A stretch of 64,000 nucleotides of DNA, from NCBI GenBank assembly GCA_022393335.1, contig JAJEKB010020286.1, positions 1 to 64,000 on the forward strand, in the 5' to 3' direction. Under the pieces are notes generated by a model. That model did not search any database and was not told the DNA's origin. It saw only the letters and a list, made by a program, of their open reading frames with translations. This document shows positions 28,896 through 41,200 of this stretch, in pieces (the first letter of the stretch is position 1; the number at the start of each line of letters is the position of its first letter). Both the position numbers and the translations under genes were made by a program. This DNA comes from Macrotrachela quadricornifera. Taxonomy: Eukaryota; Rotifera; Eurotatoria; Philodinida; Philodinidae.

Positions 28896-29884
28896 ATATA
28901 TATTTTGTATTCAATGATTTTAATTGATCGATATCGTCAATAAAAACGATAATATTCTTTTCAACTATCTTACTCGAGGATGAACGAGAATAATGAAGTA
29001 TAGCATGACTTTTTTCTTTGTTATTATTGAGTAGTTCTTAAAATTTTAGACGATAAAAAATTTTACTTGTTTACAAAGAAAAAAAATGGCATATGAAATA
29101 AATTGATTTTCTTTCGTTAGGCGATTACAATCAACATTGTTTCGGTTATTGTTTTCAAATTTTATTGATTTCAGTCGAATAAAACAGTTGTTATTTATTT
29201 TGACGGTTAAATGTTAATAAAAAATATAAATAAAAATAATTAATAAGTTTTATTTTTTTTGTTTATAGACAACATAAATTGAATCTTTGAATAACTTTTT
29301 AATTATTTTCTGTTACTTAATTGAGTTTATAGGAAAGTTTTATTTTAAACGAAAGAATTGGTTAATAAATAGGAATGATAATCACAAATAAATATAGAAA
29401 TTTTATGATGAGACGATTCGACCAAAACCTCAAATAACATTGTCGAAAGTATGTTCTGCAGTTTAGTAGAATTATGATTAAGTTATTTTCCAGTTTTTTA
29501 TTTAAAAGAAGCTCGAGAAAAGTATCTTTGAGTAAATACGATTGCTTTCTATAAATCCTATTATTGATTATGAAATAATCTATTCATCTTATTAGAGTGT
29601 GATTCAGAAAAAGCTATTTCTTTTCTATGAAACCAAAACAAAAAGGAAAGAATATTGTTTTGAATATTTTCATGGATAATCTTTTTGACCTCTTATTTCT
29701 CTAAATTGAAGAATGTATTATTTGACATGTAGTAATAATAGGTTTTCAATCATCATTAATATAATATACTTAATAATATGTAAGGATATCTGCAATTTAT
29801 GCAATCACTACAATCACCTACAGAACTATGTAATCTACTGATTGGTATATGATTGAATTAATTTCATAAGTTTATATTTATATG
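28896..29884. other. Intergenic space without recognised genes
   Basis: AT-rich sequence between the 391-bp foldback element and the ADP-ribosyltransferase remnant. No reading frame, RNA gene or repeat structure was recognised. Confidence 0.55.
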
Positions 29885-30290
29885 ATGGAAGGCAATGAGC
29901 CTAAATTTTCACTCTATCAGTCATTAAACAAATATTTACGTAGTAAAGATGAAGAGGACCTTAAAAAATGGTTTCCGTATTCGAAATTTCTTTTTATCTG
30001 GACTAAATAAATAACCATCATGTCAAGGCACACTCTATTGAGCTGTCAAACTCAATGTTATTAGGACATTTTCTAAGAGCATACATAATGTATGGTGGAC
30101 AGTATCAACGACAACATCCTACAAAGCTAAGGAAAACAGATGCTTATACATGATTCCCAATTGAATGTAATAATGGAAAACGTATTAATAATTATTCACA
30201 CTTTTCATTTGAAGAAGATATTATATTGATGCCAAAATTTTCTTTCGAAATTCTGGGCATAATGCAAAAACAGTGGGTTTGTATATAATT
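29885..30290 (+). pseudogene. Remnant of an arginine mono-ADP-ribosyltransferase (ART) gene
   Basis: Three collinear fragments in different frames match the eukaryotic R-S-E-type ecto-ART family. The first opens at 29885 with SLYQSLNKYLRSKDEEDLK and KKWFPYSKF, then hits a stop near 30008. The second, about 30050-30165, carries VWWTVSTTTS, the region of the conserved STS-type motif. The third, about 30150-30265, has IECNNGKRINNYSHF and EEDIILMPKFSFEILG, the segment that normally carries the catalytic E-x-E; here it reads EED. Stops and frameshifts separate all three, and no signal peptide is visible. The product would have transferred ADP-ribose from NAD to arginine side chains. This copy is dead. 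The family is expanded in bdelloid rotifers, to my knowledge. Confidence 0.7.
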
Positions 30291-30458
30291 AAATACTAAT
30301 AAATGTGATGTTTTATATAATTCAGTATTATTTCACTTCACCTATTTAAATATCTTATGATTGGTTACCTAACTTTAACCAATAAAAAGCTTTTATATTG
30401 TCTATCAATTTGATGAAGTCTAAGAATATAAAGAAATTAAACTTTTATACAAATAATC

Positions 30459-31431
30459 ATGAGTAAAGCACATGAAGTAACAGCTTGGATTGATTTAAAT
30501 ATTATTGATAAACCATGGGGGAAAACGTTAACAAAAGAATTTGATGAAAAAAAATCAAAATATCTTATTGAAAGCATGCCAGTACCAAATACAATAACAT
30601 GGTTAGTTTATCTAAAATTTTATTTATTTAAATTAAAAATTTTGTTATAAAATTATCTAGATAATAAATAATTGAAATATTTTCTTCAGGTCAATATCAA
30701 ATATTACTAATAATATTGATGAAGAATTTGTTAGTCAATTATTACTTTTAATGACTACTGAACAATTTTTTCAATTTGTTTCTGTATGTAATATAAATAA
30801 AAACAATATGTCAGATCTATTTCAAACAATTAATAATAAATATAATTCAAAAAAATCTATTACTATTGTTATTATTGGTGTAAATTCTTCATTAAGTCTT
30901 AGTAAATCATTAACACGTTCATCACCTATAAAATCTACAGATTTAGATAATATTTATCTTGAATTACAACTTGAATTTAATTGTATTATAAAATATGCTG
31001 AAAATGAACATGATCTTGCTTTATTAATTCTTTCATTTACAAAAGCAATAACAGTTGCACCTGAAAAACGTTTAAAAAATTTATCACCATTTACATTTCA
31101 TGTTGATACAATGAAACAATTTAAACCTATACGTATTGATATTGATCAAACAAATAAAACTCTTGAACAATTATGGAAACAAATTTTACAACAATTTCCA
31201 CATATGGGTATTGAACAAGCACAAGCTATTGTTAGTCAATATGGAACTATACAAGCATTAGTACAAGCATATAAACAATGTCAAACAGAAAATGAAGCAA
31301 AATTATTATTAGCTGATATACAAGTTCGACGTGGTGCTGGAGTTTTAACAACAACACGTAAAATTGGTCCACAAATGTCAGAAAAAATTTGGAAATTATT
31401 TACATCAACTAATGGAAATGATCTTTTATAA
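30459..31431 (+). CDS. EME1: EME1, non-catalytic partner of the MUS81 structure-specific nuclease
   Basis: Two exons, 30459-30601 and 30690-31431, total 885 nt, or 294 aa. EME1 pairs with MUS81 to cut branched DNA at stalled forks and recombination intermediates in the nucleus. The C-terminal signature is clear: LLADIQVRRGAGVLTTTRKIGPQMSEKIWKLF, seen in two blocks, preceded by a helix-hairpin-helix stretch around QFPHMGIEQAQAIVSQYGT. Upstream is a degenerate ERCC4 nuclease fold (SITIVIIGVNSS, then FNCIIKYAENEHDLALLILS) without the G-D-x(n)-E-R-K-x3-D motif, as expected for EME1. The protein is about half the length of the human one because the disordered N terminus is short or absent. A CCAAT-like ACCAATAAAA lies about 75 bp upstream. 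No in-frame upstream ATG was seen. Confidence 0.85.
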
Positions 31432-32632
31432 GAGACTAATTAATTTAGTTTCATTTGAATTTTTCTTTTTTGTTCATTGGATAAAATATTACTATGTATT
31501 TTATTGTAGATAAAACTATTTAACATTATATTATCTTTATTAAAAAGATAATTCAAACAGATAGAACATTGACCATATGAAATGATATTTACATTTCTCC
31601 ACCTTTTCTAAGGTAATTTTCATTTTTGCCGAAAGCGTTTTTTTGCTTAAAATAAATTTCGCAGAATGTATTTATGACAATCTTGAGGATGAGGGTAGGT
31701 GAGTGCATAATATTAAGAGCGAGAATGAATAGTAAGAAGGATTGAGGAAATGTTGCATTTTGGAAAGAAATTGAGTTGGTAGATATATAAATTGTTAACA
31801 ACCTAATTAAATCAAATACGTTCTTATAATAAGGAATTATTCTATTTGATTCTTATTAGATTACAGTCATAAATTCATTCAGCAAAATTCATCTTTGGTA
31901 AATATGAACTAGTTCCTTTTTTTACAGGTAATAACAGTTAAGTTAAAGTAATTCATATAAATAAAGGTTCATGATTTGACATTTAAAATGAGTAGGTCTT
32001 TATAAGACTAAGAAGAATCAAAATTTATTTAGATTTTTTTTAGTCATACAGAGACTTAGTCACAGCCATACAATAAAGGCGAACGATACCTCATTGTCAT
32101 GAATGTTTACTAGTTAGTTATCAAATGTTTTAATAAAATAGTCGTATGCATCCATGAATCAATTACGTTTCTGATCAATGTAATAAAAAAATAAAAGTTC
32201 TTTTTTTAAGATTTTATTAGTCCGTTATTTTGAGAACTAACTGTCTTTCTAATTTGAATAGAATTCAGTTCATATTTAGCCTTTATTTCGTAATTGGCTC
32301 TTCCTTTGAAATATATATAGGTATGTTAAACTGTTTGAATCTTTTCTTAGAAGAAATTTAACTCATATCAGACAGTAATTAGTTTTTTTCCAACTGTCAT
32401 GATGTTCTGACATAAAGAATAAGTAAATAATTTAATTCATAACTCATACATTCAGACGGGGAAAAAGAAAATATTCCAGGGTTACTGCACATTTGATCAG
32501 GAATAAATTAGATTACTACATTTCGTATATTTATTTAATTTAATAATAAAATATATTATTAAACTTTTGTTCATAAATTTCAATTGGCTTTTTTTTTTTC
32601 TAGATATAAAATTTTCAAAAAAAAGAAGTGAA
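31432..32632. other. Intergenic space and probable 5' leader of PHOSPHO2
   Basis: Mostly AT-rich. A degenerate GAGGATGAGGGTAGGTGAG tract at about 31684-31745 resembles the motif in the 391-bp foldback element. A polypyrimidine tract ending in CTAG at 32600-32603 looks like a splice acceptor, so PHOSPHO2 probably has a 5' untranslated exon upstream. Confidence 0.5.
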
Positions 32633-33358
32633 ATGTTTTTAGTTGTATTTGATTTTGATCATACAATAATCGATGATAATTCTGATATTCATGTTAAAAA
32701 ACTTTTTCCATCTGATGAAGATCGATTACTTGCTGAAAAAAATTGTTCACAATTTGATTGTTGGACTGATCGTATGCAAGAAATATTTCAACAATTACAT
32801 AAATATCATATTAAAGAATATGATTATATAAAAAATATGCAAGAAATTCCATTAACAAATGGTTTTTTACATTTAATTGAATATTTATATTCATTACCAA
32901 ATAGTCATTTAATTATTGTTAGTGATTCTAATCTTGTTTTTATTAATACAATTTTAAAACATAATCATCTTTATCATGCATTTAAAGATATATTTACAAA
33001 TCCAGCTTATTTTAATAAAGATAATCAATGTTTAATAATAGAACAATATGGTCAACAAACATGTTCAATATGTCCATCAAATATGTGTAAAAGAGAAATA
33101 ATTGAAAAATATCTTCATACAAAATTTTCAAAAGAAATTCCCGTTTTATTTATTGGTGATGGACATAATGATGTATGTGCAGCAAATAATTTAAAAAAAG
33201 GTGATCTTGTTTGTGCTCGAAGTGGTTATCGAATGGCAAAAGAATTAAAACAACAAGAAGAATTAGGAAAGAAAAAACTTGAAGCAGATTATTTTGAATG
33301 GAATGATGGAATACAAATTGAAAATTTTATTAAAGACAATTGGTTAAATAAGATATAG
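32633..33358 (+). CDS. PHOSPHO2: PHOSPHO2-type HAD phosphatase
   Basis: A single coding exon of 241 aa, the same length as human PHOSPHO2. The family hydrolyses small phosphomonoesters (phosphoethanolamine/phosphocholine for PHOSPHO1, pyridoxal 5'-phosphate for PHOSPHO2) and acts in the cytosol. Haloacid-dehalogenase motifs are all present: motif I VFDFDHTIIDD with the nucleophile Asp7 and acid Asp9, motif II IIVSDSN, and motif IV FIGDGHNDVCAA. The cysteine-rich stretch CSICPSNMCKRE is a family feature. The start is set at 32633 because it places MFLVVFDFDHT at the N terminus as in the family. An in-frame ATG at 32567 lies before a splice-acceptor-like tract and is probably intronic. PHOSPHO1 cannot be excluded by motif alone. 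Confidence 0.88.
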   Translation: MFLVVFDFDHTIIDDNSDIHVKKLFPSDEDRLLAEKNCSQFDCWTDRMQEIFQQLHKYHIKEYDYIKNMQEIPLTNGFLHLIEYLYSLPNSHLIIVSDSNLVFINTILKHNHLYHAFKDIFTNPAYFNKDNQCLIIEQYGQQTCSICPSNMCKREIIEKYLHTKFSKEIPVLFIGDGHNDVCAANNLKKGDLVCARSGYRMAKELKQQEELGKKKLEADYFEWNDGIQIENFIKDNWLNKI

Positions 33359-33622
33359 AAATTATATGAGTTTGTTTTTATTTATTTTAGATAATATAAT
33401 ATAATGTTTTCAAAAATCAAACAATGTCTTATGGTATGTTAATTCGAATTTGATAATCATTGAAAAGAGATAAGATACTATTTTTGATTATTCACATTTA
33501 TACAGACGTTAGAATAGATTCATAAACCATTATTTTTATTCTTAAGATTTCTTTTTAAATGTATTTATTTTTGTTCAAAGACATCAAATACGCAATGGTT
33601 AACACATCGATCATTATTGCAT

Positions 33623-34611
33623 ATGTCATCAAAAAAATTTTATCCATTAATACCAATGGTTATTGAACAAACAGGACGTGGAGAACGAGCTTATGATATA
33701 TATTCTCGTTTACTTAAAGAACGTATTATTTGTGTAATGGGTCCAATAACAGATGAATTATCAAGTTTAATTATTGCTCAGCTTCTTTTTCTTCAATCGG
33801 AAAGTTCAAAAAAACCTGTTCACATGTATATAAATAGTCCTGGTTAGTTAATTTAATATTAAAAATCTTTTTGCAATAAAATCTTTTGTTTTAGGTGGAG
33901 TAGTCACTGCTGGACTTGGAATTTATGATACAATGCAAGTACGTAATATTCAAATCTATTTTAATTATACAATTAATGATTTTCTTTTTGTTTCTTTTTT
34001 TAGTATATTACACCACCAATTGCTACTTGGTGTGTTGGTCAAGCATGTTCAATGGTGAGATGAATTAAACAATACGAAGAACTTGAACAATCTTTTTATT
34101 CTATCAGGCATCACTTTTGTTAACATCCGGTACACATGGTTTACGTCATTCATTGCCAAATTCGTAAAAATGATTATGAGATTGTAATACAAAAAAATAT
34201 TTATTTTACTTTTTTTTTTAGAAGAATTATGGTTCATCAACCTTCAGGTGGTGTACAGGTATTTTTTATAAATAATATATAGATATGTTTGGTTTGAATT
34301 ATCAGTTTTATTTTATCAAAGGGTCAAGCAACAGATATTATGATTCATGCAGAAGAAATATTGAAATTAAAACGTGTAATTAACAAACTCTACGTAAAAC
34401 ATACAGGTCAAACTGCTGAAGAAATTGGTAAAAATAAAATAAAATAATTTTATTCTATTGATTTTATTTATTTATTATAGAAAGATTACTTGAACGTGAT
34501 AGATTTTTTGATGCTGAAAGTGCTAAAAATCTTGGTCTTATTGATAAAGTTCTTGAACATCCTATTCAAGATATGAAAATTGAAGATGAGAAACAACATA
34601 AAAAAAAATAA
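33623..34611 (+). CDS. CLPP: CLPP, mitochondrial ATP-dependent Clp protease proteolytic subunit
   Basis: Exons: 33623-33842, 33895-33938, 34004-34054, 34108-34163, 34222-34258, 34322-34427, 34481-34611. They total 645 nt, or 214 aa. CLPP forms the tetradecameric serine protease chamber that works with CLPX in the mitochondrial matrix. Seen: [36 protein letters not shown] with nucleophile Ser104, [10 protein letters not shown] with His129 and LERDRF with Asp178. The 25- and 49-residue spacings equal those of human S153/H178/D227. From ATG 33623 there is almost no targeting presequence. The frame stays open upstream without a Met, through a possible acceptor at about 33580. A further 5' exon encoding the presequence is therefore likely but not identified. 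The C-terminal tail ends in basic residues. Confidence 0.93.
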
Positions 34612-35040
34612 TTCATTTAGTAATATTCTTAATAAAACCTTTTTTTTTTTTTTTGTTAAAAATATCGAAAGATATATAAAACAAGATAGATTATTTTTCA
34701 TTATTAATATATCTTCTTGATTTGTAAGAATGAAAAACAGACATATTCTATCAAGTGCAAATCAAAATGTTTTGTTCGATATATCAAAAATGATAGAATT
34801 GCACTCAATGAAAAGGTGAAATATTCATTAATATATTTGTCACGATATCCTGTATTTCTATAGACATCAGCATTCATCTACAATATATCGTTCAACTATT
34901 GGATTATTTTTAATTTTTATTAATACAAAGGAATCATATACAATATAATTCCTGCTACATTTTTATTCTACGATAGTGAAAAATAAACAATAGATAGATT
35001 TGTAAAAACTGAAATAGAGATTTGAAATCAATTTCTGTAT
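34612..35040. other. Gap between converging genes
   Basis: Holds the CLPP 3' flank (AATAAAA near 34631 followed by a T-run) and the 3' flank of the small minus-strand gene. No coding content was seen. Confidence 0.6.
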
Positions 35041-35286
35041 TTATGAAAGCACATTTCTCATAAATTGTCTTGCAAATCCACCGACTTGATTAACAGCCAT
35101 TGGATGAATACCTATTCGTTGAGCACCATATTGAAGAAGATTTGCACCTATATTATATACTGGTGATTGATTATGAAATTGATGGAAACTTTGTTGACTA
35201 GGATTATTTAAATATGCTTGCATTTTAGCTGCTACATTGTTATAATGATTGCCCGTGTACATACCCATTCCTGTTGGATAGTTCAT
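35041..35286 (-). CDS. Small Gln/Asn-rich protein of unknown function
   Basis: An intronless frame of 81 aa from ATG (35286) to TAA. I do not recognise a family. The N-terminal half is rich in Asn, Gln, Tyr, Gly and Met (MNYPTGMGMYTGNHYNNVAA, then YLNNPSQQSFHQFHNQSP). The C-terminal half is more regular and could be helical (NIGANLLQYGAQRIGIHP, then VGGFARQFMRNVLS). There is no signal peptide or membrane segment. Codon use and amino-acid mix look like a real protein rather than AT-driven noise. It could be the last coding exon of a longer gene, but I see no strong acceptor just upstream. The neighbours (CLPP and a GPCR) give no functional hint. Confidence 0.5.
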   Translation of the reverse strand: MNYPTGMGMYTGNHYNNVAAKMQAYLNNPSQQSFHQFHNQSPVYNIGANLLQYGAQRIGIHPMAVNQVGGFARQFMRNVLS

Positions 35287-35544
35287 CTTAAGATCTTAAT
35301 TGATGATTTGTATTTCTCGTCGATATTTTACTGCACTAGTAACATCGTAATATATATATCAGTGCAAAAAGAAAAATTATTCATTGATTGCAATCAAGCA
35401 TGACAAAATCATGAGATAGAAAAGACAATGTTAAAAATAGTATTACTAATAAACATTTCTTTTGTTGTATTAAAGTCATAGACAACAAGAAAAAAAAAAC
35501 GACAACATTCGAACAATACTAAAAGCAAAAAAAAAATATTTTAA

Positions 35545-38238
35545 TTAAGTAGTATGCCGTGTTTTTGTAATAATATGATCTTTGCCTGCAAAACTATTTG
35601 TATATGTTATTTTATATATTTTATTCTGATCACTTAAAGATAGTGGTCGTTTTGCAATTAATTTTCTATTTGTACGTTGACTAATTCCTCCTGTTAAATT
35701 TAAATTTTCTTGTGTATTATGATGACGATCTTTAATATTTTCTTGAGGTGTTCGTACAAATCGTGCTTGAAAATAAAATGATGTTCGTCCTTGACAATGA
35801 ATAAGACGACGACGCAATTGTCGTATATCACTCTAATAAATAAAAATAATAATAAATTAAAAATAAAAATTTGTTTTTTTTTTTTCTATTACTCGAAATC
35901 GATTATTAGTAAAACCATATATAATTGGATTAATTGCTGTATTTGATACTGTTAATAAATGAGCAATTATATAAAGAAGTTTAATTAAAACTGGATGAGT
36001 ACAAAATTTTTGATATTTTGTTTCTTGATAACATAGTAAATTTAAACATAATTGAAATACATTCATTGGCAGCCAAAGTATAGCATAAAGTACAACAACA
36101 GCAACTAACATTTTAATTCCCTAGAGAATAAATTATATAAATTATATATTAAAAATTTATGCGTCATCTCGTTATTTTGTTTTTTTCTTTAAATAAAATT
36201 TATATTAATAAGAGATTTAATAAAGAATATGATTTTATTTTTTATTCTAAAAATAAAATTCTGGTACTTAATATAAGTCTTGGAAATATCGATTATATGA
36301 ATAAAACTCTGCCTAACATTCACCATTTCGAGAATAAGACATAAAAAATTTTAGTGATGCTAATTTTATTTTTTATACACGTTCATTAAGGTTCAAAATA
36401 GTTGAACCAAATTTACATCATATTTTTTATAAATGAATAAATGTTAATATATACTGATGAAATATTTTCTATTTTTAATCATTTATACTCAATTTACACC
36501 GGAATTTTATTGAGAAAAAAAAGAAGAAGATATTTAAGGTTAAATTCATCAGGATAATCAGCTTTTCTAATTAATAACCTTTTTTTAAACACGAGTGTAA
36601 AATTCATTTGAAAGTAAGAAGATGAAAATAGTAAAACATTTACTATTGAGCTATTATTAATTATAAGAAAATTTTCTAATAGTTATATAAATAGATGCAT
36701 CAATGTCTAGTTAGATTTTCGATCAAATTATAACAAGAGAAAAATATTTTTAAAAGCTTTTATCATTCTATCATATATAAAAGCAAGTCAAAATTTCAAT
36801 ATATAGTATTTGTTAAAATTTAAATGAGCGGAAATGTTCTTGTAGTATAAAAATATTTCTCTAAAGAATAATTTTAATTAAAGTTCTTATCTTTTTTACG
36901 CTATTGTAATTTGAATATGTAAAACGATAGGGAAGAAAAATTTTGATATTAATCAAAATCTTTTTTTTTTTTTTTTTTGTCGACCGGATACATGGTTGAT
37001 TAGTTCTTTTTATTTCTATTCAATATTATCGGTAATATTTTATAATTTCCTTTTATAAATTTAATCAATTTTACGGAGAAGATTTGAAAATTTTGCTAAG
37101 AAAAACTATCTTCTTTCAAATACATATAGAAAATATAATACTTGAATAAACAATGTATATATATGTATATAAAAGGTCATAATGTTATTGGTAGAAAGTT
37201 TCGCTCTTGTAGGATGTTTCCGTTCATTAGTAAAAAAAACAGATATTGAGTGTCAGTAGAAACATTTTCTAAGATAAAAGATATATTTTACCCGTAGGCT
37301 ATACTCTCATTAGGATAGAATAAATCACATACTTGTTTTAATTTTTTTTTAAATTGAATATTTTCATTTGTAAATAAATTTTTACTTGTTCCATTATTAA
37401 GATCATAATTTACATCATTTCTTCGGTGCCATAACATAACTGCTATACGTAAATAGACGAAAGCAAGTATAAATAATGGAAAAAAATATGTCTGTAAAAA
37501 ATTTAATATTGTTCTTCGTACTTCAACTGGTCGTTTAGTTTTATTTGGTAAACATTGTAATGTATCAATAATTTCATAACGAATTTGTTTTAAATAATAA
37601 TTTGTTTTTGATACATCTGTTGAATTACTAACTGATTTTAAATAATTATTTAATAATGTACGTGAATTAACCCATAAACGTTTTTCTTGTGTTGGAATTG
37701 AACGTGCTGGTGACCATATTATAGCTAAAGTTATACTTAATAACCATATAATTAATATTGCAATTAAATTTCGTTTTTTTGATGAATAAATTTTAATTGC
37801 TAATGGATATTTAACAACACAATAACGATCTATAGCTATTGTTATTAATGTTAATAATACACCTGATACAGAAAATGTTTTAAAACCATCAAGTACAACA
37901 CATAATGCACTTGCATATAACCAACGTTGAAATATAATTGATGTTATTGTAAATGGTATACAATAAACAGTCATAATTATATTAAATACAGATAAATTAA
38001 GTAAAAATGGTGTTAATTCTGAACGTGAACGACGACCAAAAAAAAATATAATTATTGCAATAAAATTTGTAAAAAATGAAAATATAATCATTATACCATA
38101 GATAAGTAAAATAATAAGTTCATATGTATATAAATCCAAAAATGAAAGAGAAGTTATTGGATATTGATTAGAAAGATATTGTAATGATAATATTGGTGAT
38201 GTTATATAACTTGTACTTAAATTTTCGTTTGTTATCAT
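35545..38238 (-). CDS. Rhodopsin-family (class A) GPCR, probably a peptide receptor
   Basis: Exons in transcript order: 38238-37333, 36120-35893, 35832-35545. They total 1422 nt, or 473 aa. Exon 1 encodes an N-glycosylatable extracellular tail and helices 1-5. Helix 3 begins at the disulfide Cys in SALCVVLDGFK and ends in AIDRYCVVKYPL with the DRY motif. The second extracellular loop has the partner Cys (TLQCLPNK). Exon 2 gives helix 6 (LYAILWLPMN, a CWxP variant with Leu for Cys) and helix 7 with NPIIYGF. Exon 3 is a basic cytoplasmic tail rich in Arg, Ser and Thr. The overall layout and loop lengths resemble neuropeptide receptors, but the ligand class cannot be told from these motifs. Intron 1 is 1.2 kb and includes a long T tract near 36961. 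Confidence 0.88.
36121..37332. other. 1.2-kb first intron of the GPCR gene
   Basis: AT-rich with GT-AG ends on the minus strand. It has a T tract of about 20 at 36960-36979. No coding frame or element ends were recognised. Confidence 0.6.
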
Positions 38239-41200
38239 TGTTTATTAAATTAATAAGAAATGAAAAAAAGAATGATTGATGGATGTATATTCGATTTAAA
38301 AAAGGAATTTTATTAAATATTTCTAAAAATATTATTCAATAGATATCATCAATGTCTTATTCAAATTCATAAATAAATGAGACTAATTCTCACTATAATA
38401 ATTCTATTTCTTCTTCCTCTTCTTTTTCTTTTTTTCTCTCTTCCTTATGTTATTTTTCTTCTTTTTCTTCTTTTACATTCCATTAATAATGATAATGCTC
38501 ATTTTGTATTTAAAAAAAAATATATATAGTAATGATTAATGACAACAGATCAATGTACTGTGTAATAAAGTTTACTGAAGGGTATCTATTCACTTGTGTC
38601 ATAAAATATATTAAAAATATTCTATTTCGATTAATATATAAGAAGTGAATTGTTTTTATGAATAAAAATAATTTATTCATATTAATAAGTAACAATAAGA
38701 ACAATGTTTTTCTTTATTTATATTATTTAAAAAACAATTATTGTAATTAGTAAAAATAATAATAATAATAATATATTGACATGCTATTGAGAATAATTTG
38801 AAGAAATAGTTTTAGAATTTTTATTGATTATCACATTATTTAAAATAAGAAGAAGAAAAAAAAAGATGTTTTTAATCTCATTTATTTAGATAAATTTATA
38901 AAATAATGATTCTCAAAAATGACCGATGTAATATCATAAGTACATCTGATTGTTTTTATTCAACTGAATGTAATTAATTTGATACAAGGTATTTCTTCTT
39001 TTTTCCGGAAGAATAATTTCTAAACTATATCTATTTTTTCTTCATGCGTAAAAAACTGTCTGTCAAGAATGTATACAAATGAAAAAGTAATATCCTGGAA
39101 ACAAGATTATAATGACTATTATCATTCTTTTCATTATATATATCTACTTCCGGTTTTTTACGCATATCTCTTTTCTTATGTTTCACTTTAAATGTAATCT
39201 TTAAGATAATAAATATATTTCAAATAGAGTCTGTCTTTTATTCTATAATATAAAGAAACAATAGTAATAAACATGGTAGTCAAATGTGATTGATCTCGAA
39301 ATATTAATTTCCTGATTTATTAATGAGAATAACATAAGAAAAAGAAAAAGAAAAAGAAAAAACATCCAATATTATTTCTCTTGAGAATATACTTTTCTTG
39401 AGAGGTTAAATTATATATTGTTTTACCATCTCTTTCTTTGCAAGATTTTGCTACTAAGTGCTATTTTACTGATGTAATCCAATAAATCTTTCATCTTAAT
39501 ATTATAGATTTATTTCTCCTTATTTTCTGTTTCAAATCAAATATTATGTATAGATAAACAAAAATTCTTTTTCTTTTTCCTCCTTCGCATATAGTAATAT
39601 TATATGTATTGTATTTTGTCTATTTTAATGATGAAACTTTATTCTTTTGTTTAAAATAATATGTTACTATTAAAACAATCTGACATCAAGACGAAATAGA
39701 AAATAATCTGTCAGAAAATATTTTTATTTTTATTTGATGAAATCTATTATTCTTTACGCAAATAATTGATTTTGATAGTAGACATTTCCGGTTTGAAAAA
39801 CTTGTCCTTTTTTTCCACTTTAATTTATACTTACAGATAAGAATTTAAAAGCATTAAATAATATATTTTTATCTTTTTTTATAAGTGTTATTAATTAAAT
39901 AGCACTTCAAAATAATGTATGTACCAACTAGATTCTTTGATATTAATTACATAAAGATTGTAATTGTTGATCCTATAGTGTCAATTATTTCTTAATATAG
40001 TTCATACATTTAGTTTTCGTATTGGTACTCTATAATAGATGATTAAATAGTGTCCATCGATACAGATAAGCTTATCGAGATATTTAATTTTTAAATCATG
40101 CTTTATTCGATTATTTAAAAATTTTTAAGAAGAAATTAAACTATCAAAATATCTAATCTACTTATTTATTATCTGTAAAATGTTTCAAATAGTTGATCAT
40201 GTAATTAAATAAGTCATTTATTCCAGGTCATCTATCAGATGTAGACAACGATATTTATATCTATTCTAAGAAAATCTTATATCGAGGTCTGATTACAAGG
40301 TCGATTTATATTAAGAAAGTACATCGACAAAAATTGCTTTTCTAATTTTTGAAAATTTTAATTTACATTATTTTCTTTATATTTATTTACACAGATATAT
40401 TAATGAAATATAAATCGTTCATATCTTACCTATAATTAATGTTTTTAATAATATCAAATTACAAGAAAAAAAAAAAAGAATATATCTGATTTCTCTAGTT
40501 ATATACTTACTTTAATTTTACATTGTCAGTCTATTTTTAATTATCGCGTGATCGAACATCATATCAGACAAAAAAAAAAAATGACTCTAATATAGAAAAA
40601 ATTATAAATAGAACTATCAATCGTTATTGCTTAACAATATGTTGCACTGATCCGACGTTATATAAAAGAATATTTCAAAAAGAAAAATAATCTATTCTCT
40701 TACACGTGTATCTTGAATTTAGTATAAAAACCAAATGTTTAATATATATGACGTCAATAATTTGTTAGAGAAGATATTTTCATTTAACTTTACTTATTTA
40801 TTCACATCATTGCATAGGATATTACAGATAAATTTCGTGACAGATGTAATGTAAAAAAAAACGGAAAAACAAAGAAAAAAATGTTGCTTTTTTCTTCTCA
40901 CCTCAAGTAGTGGATACGGAGAATTAATTGAAAAAAAAACACCAATTACTATCTTAGAGGACATTTAGAATAGTCATTTTTTTATATAAATTTATTTAGA
41001 TAAGACTATAATCATTTGAACTTCATTTAGTATACTTAAAAAAAAGAATACTTATTTTAAAGTTTTTCAAATAAAATATTTTAGATTTTATAAAAGAAGT
41101 ACGAGTCTTTTATTGAAAAAAAAGATCGACGTAATCTAGTATATGAACTATGATTATTATCAATGAATGAAATAGAATTTATTTTGATATTGTTTATGAA

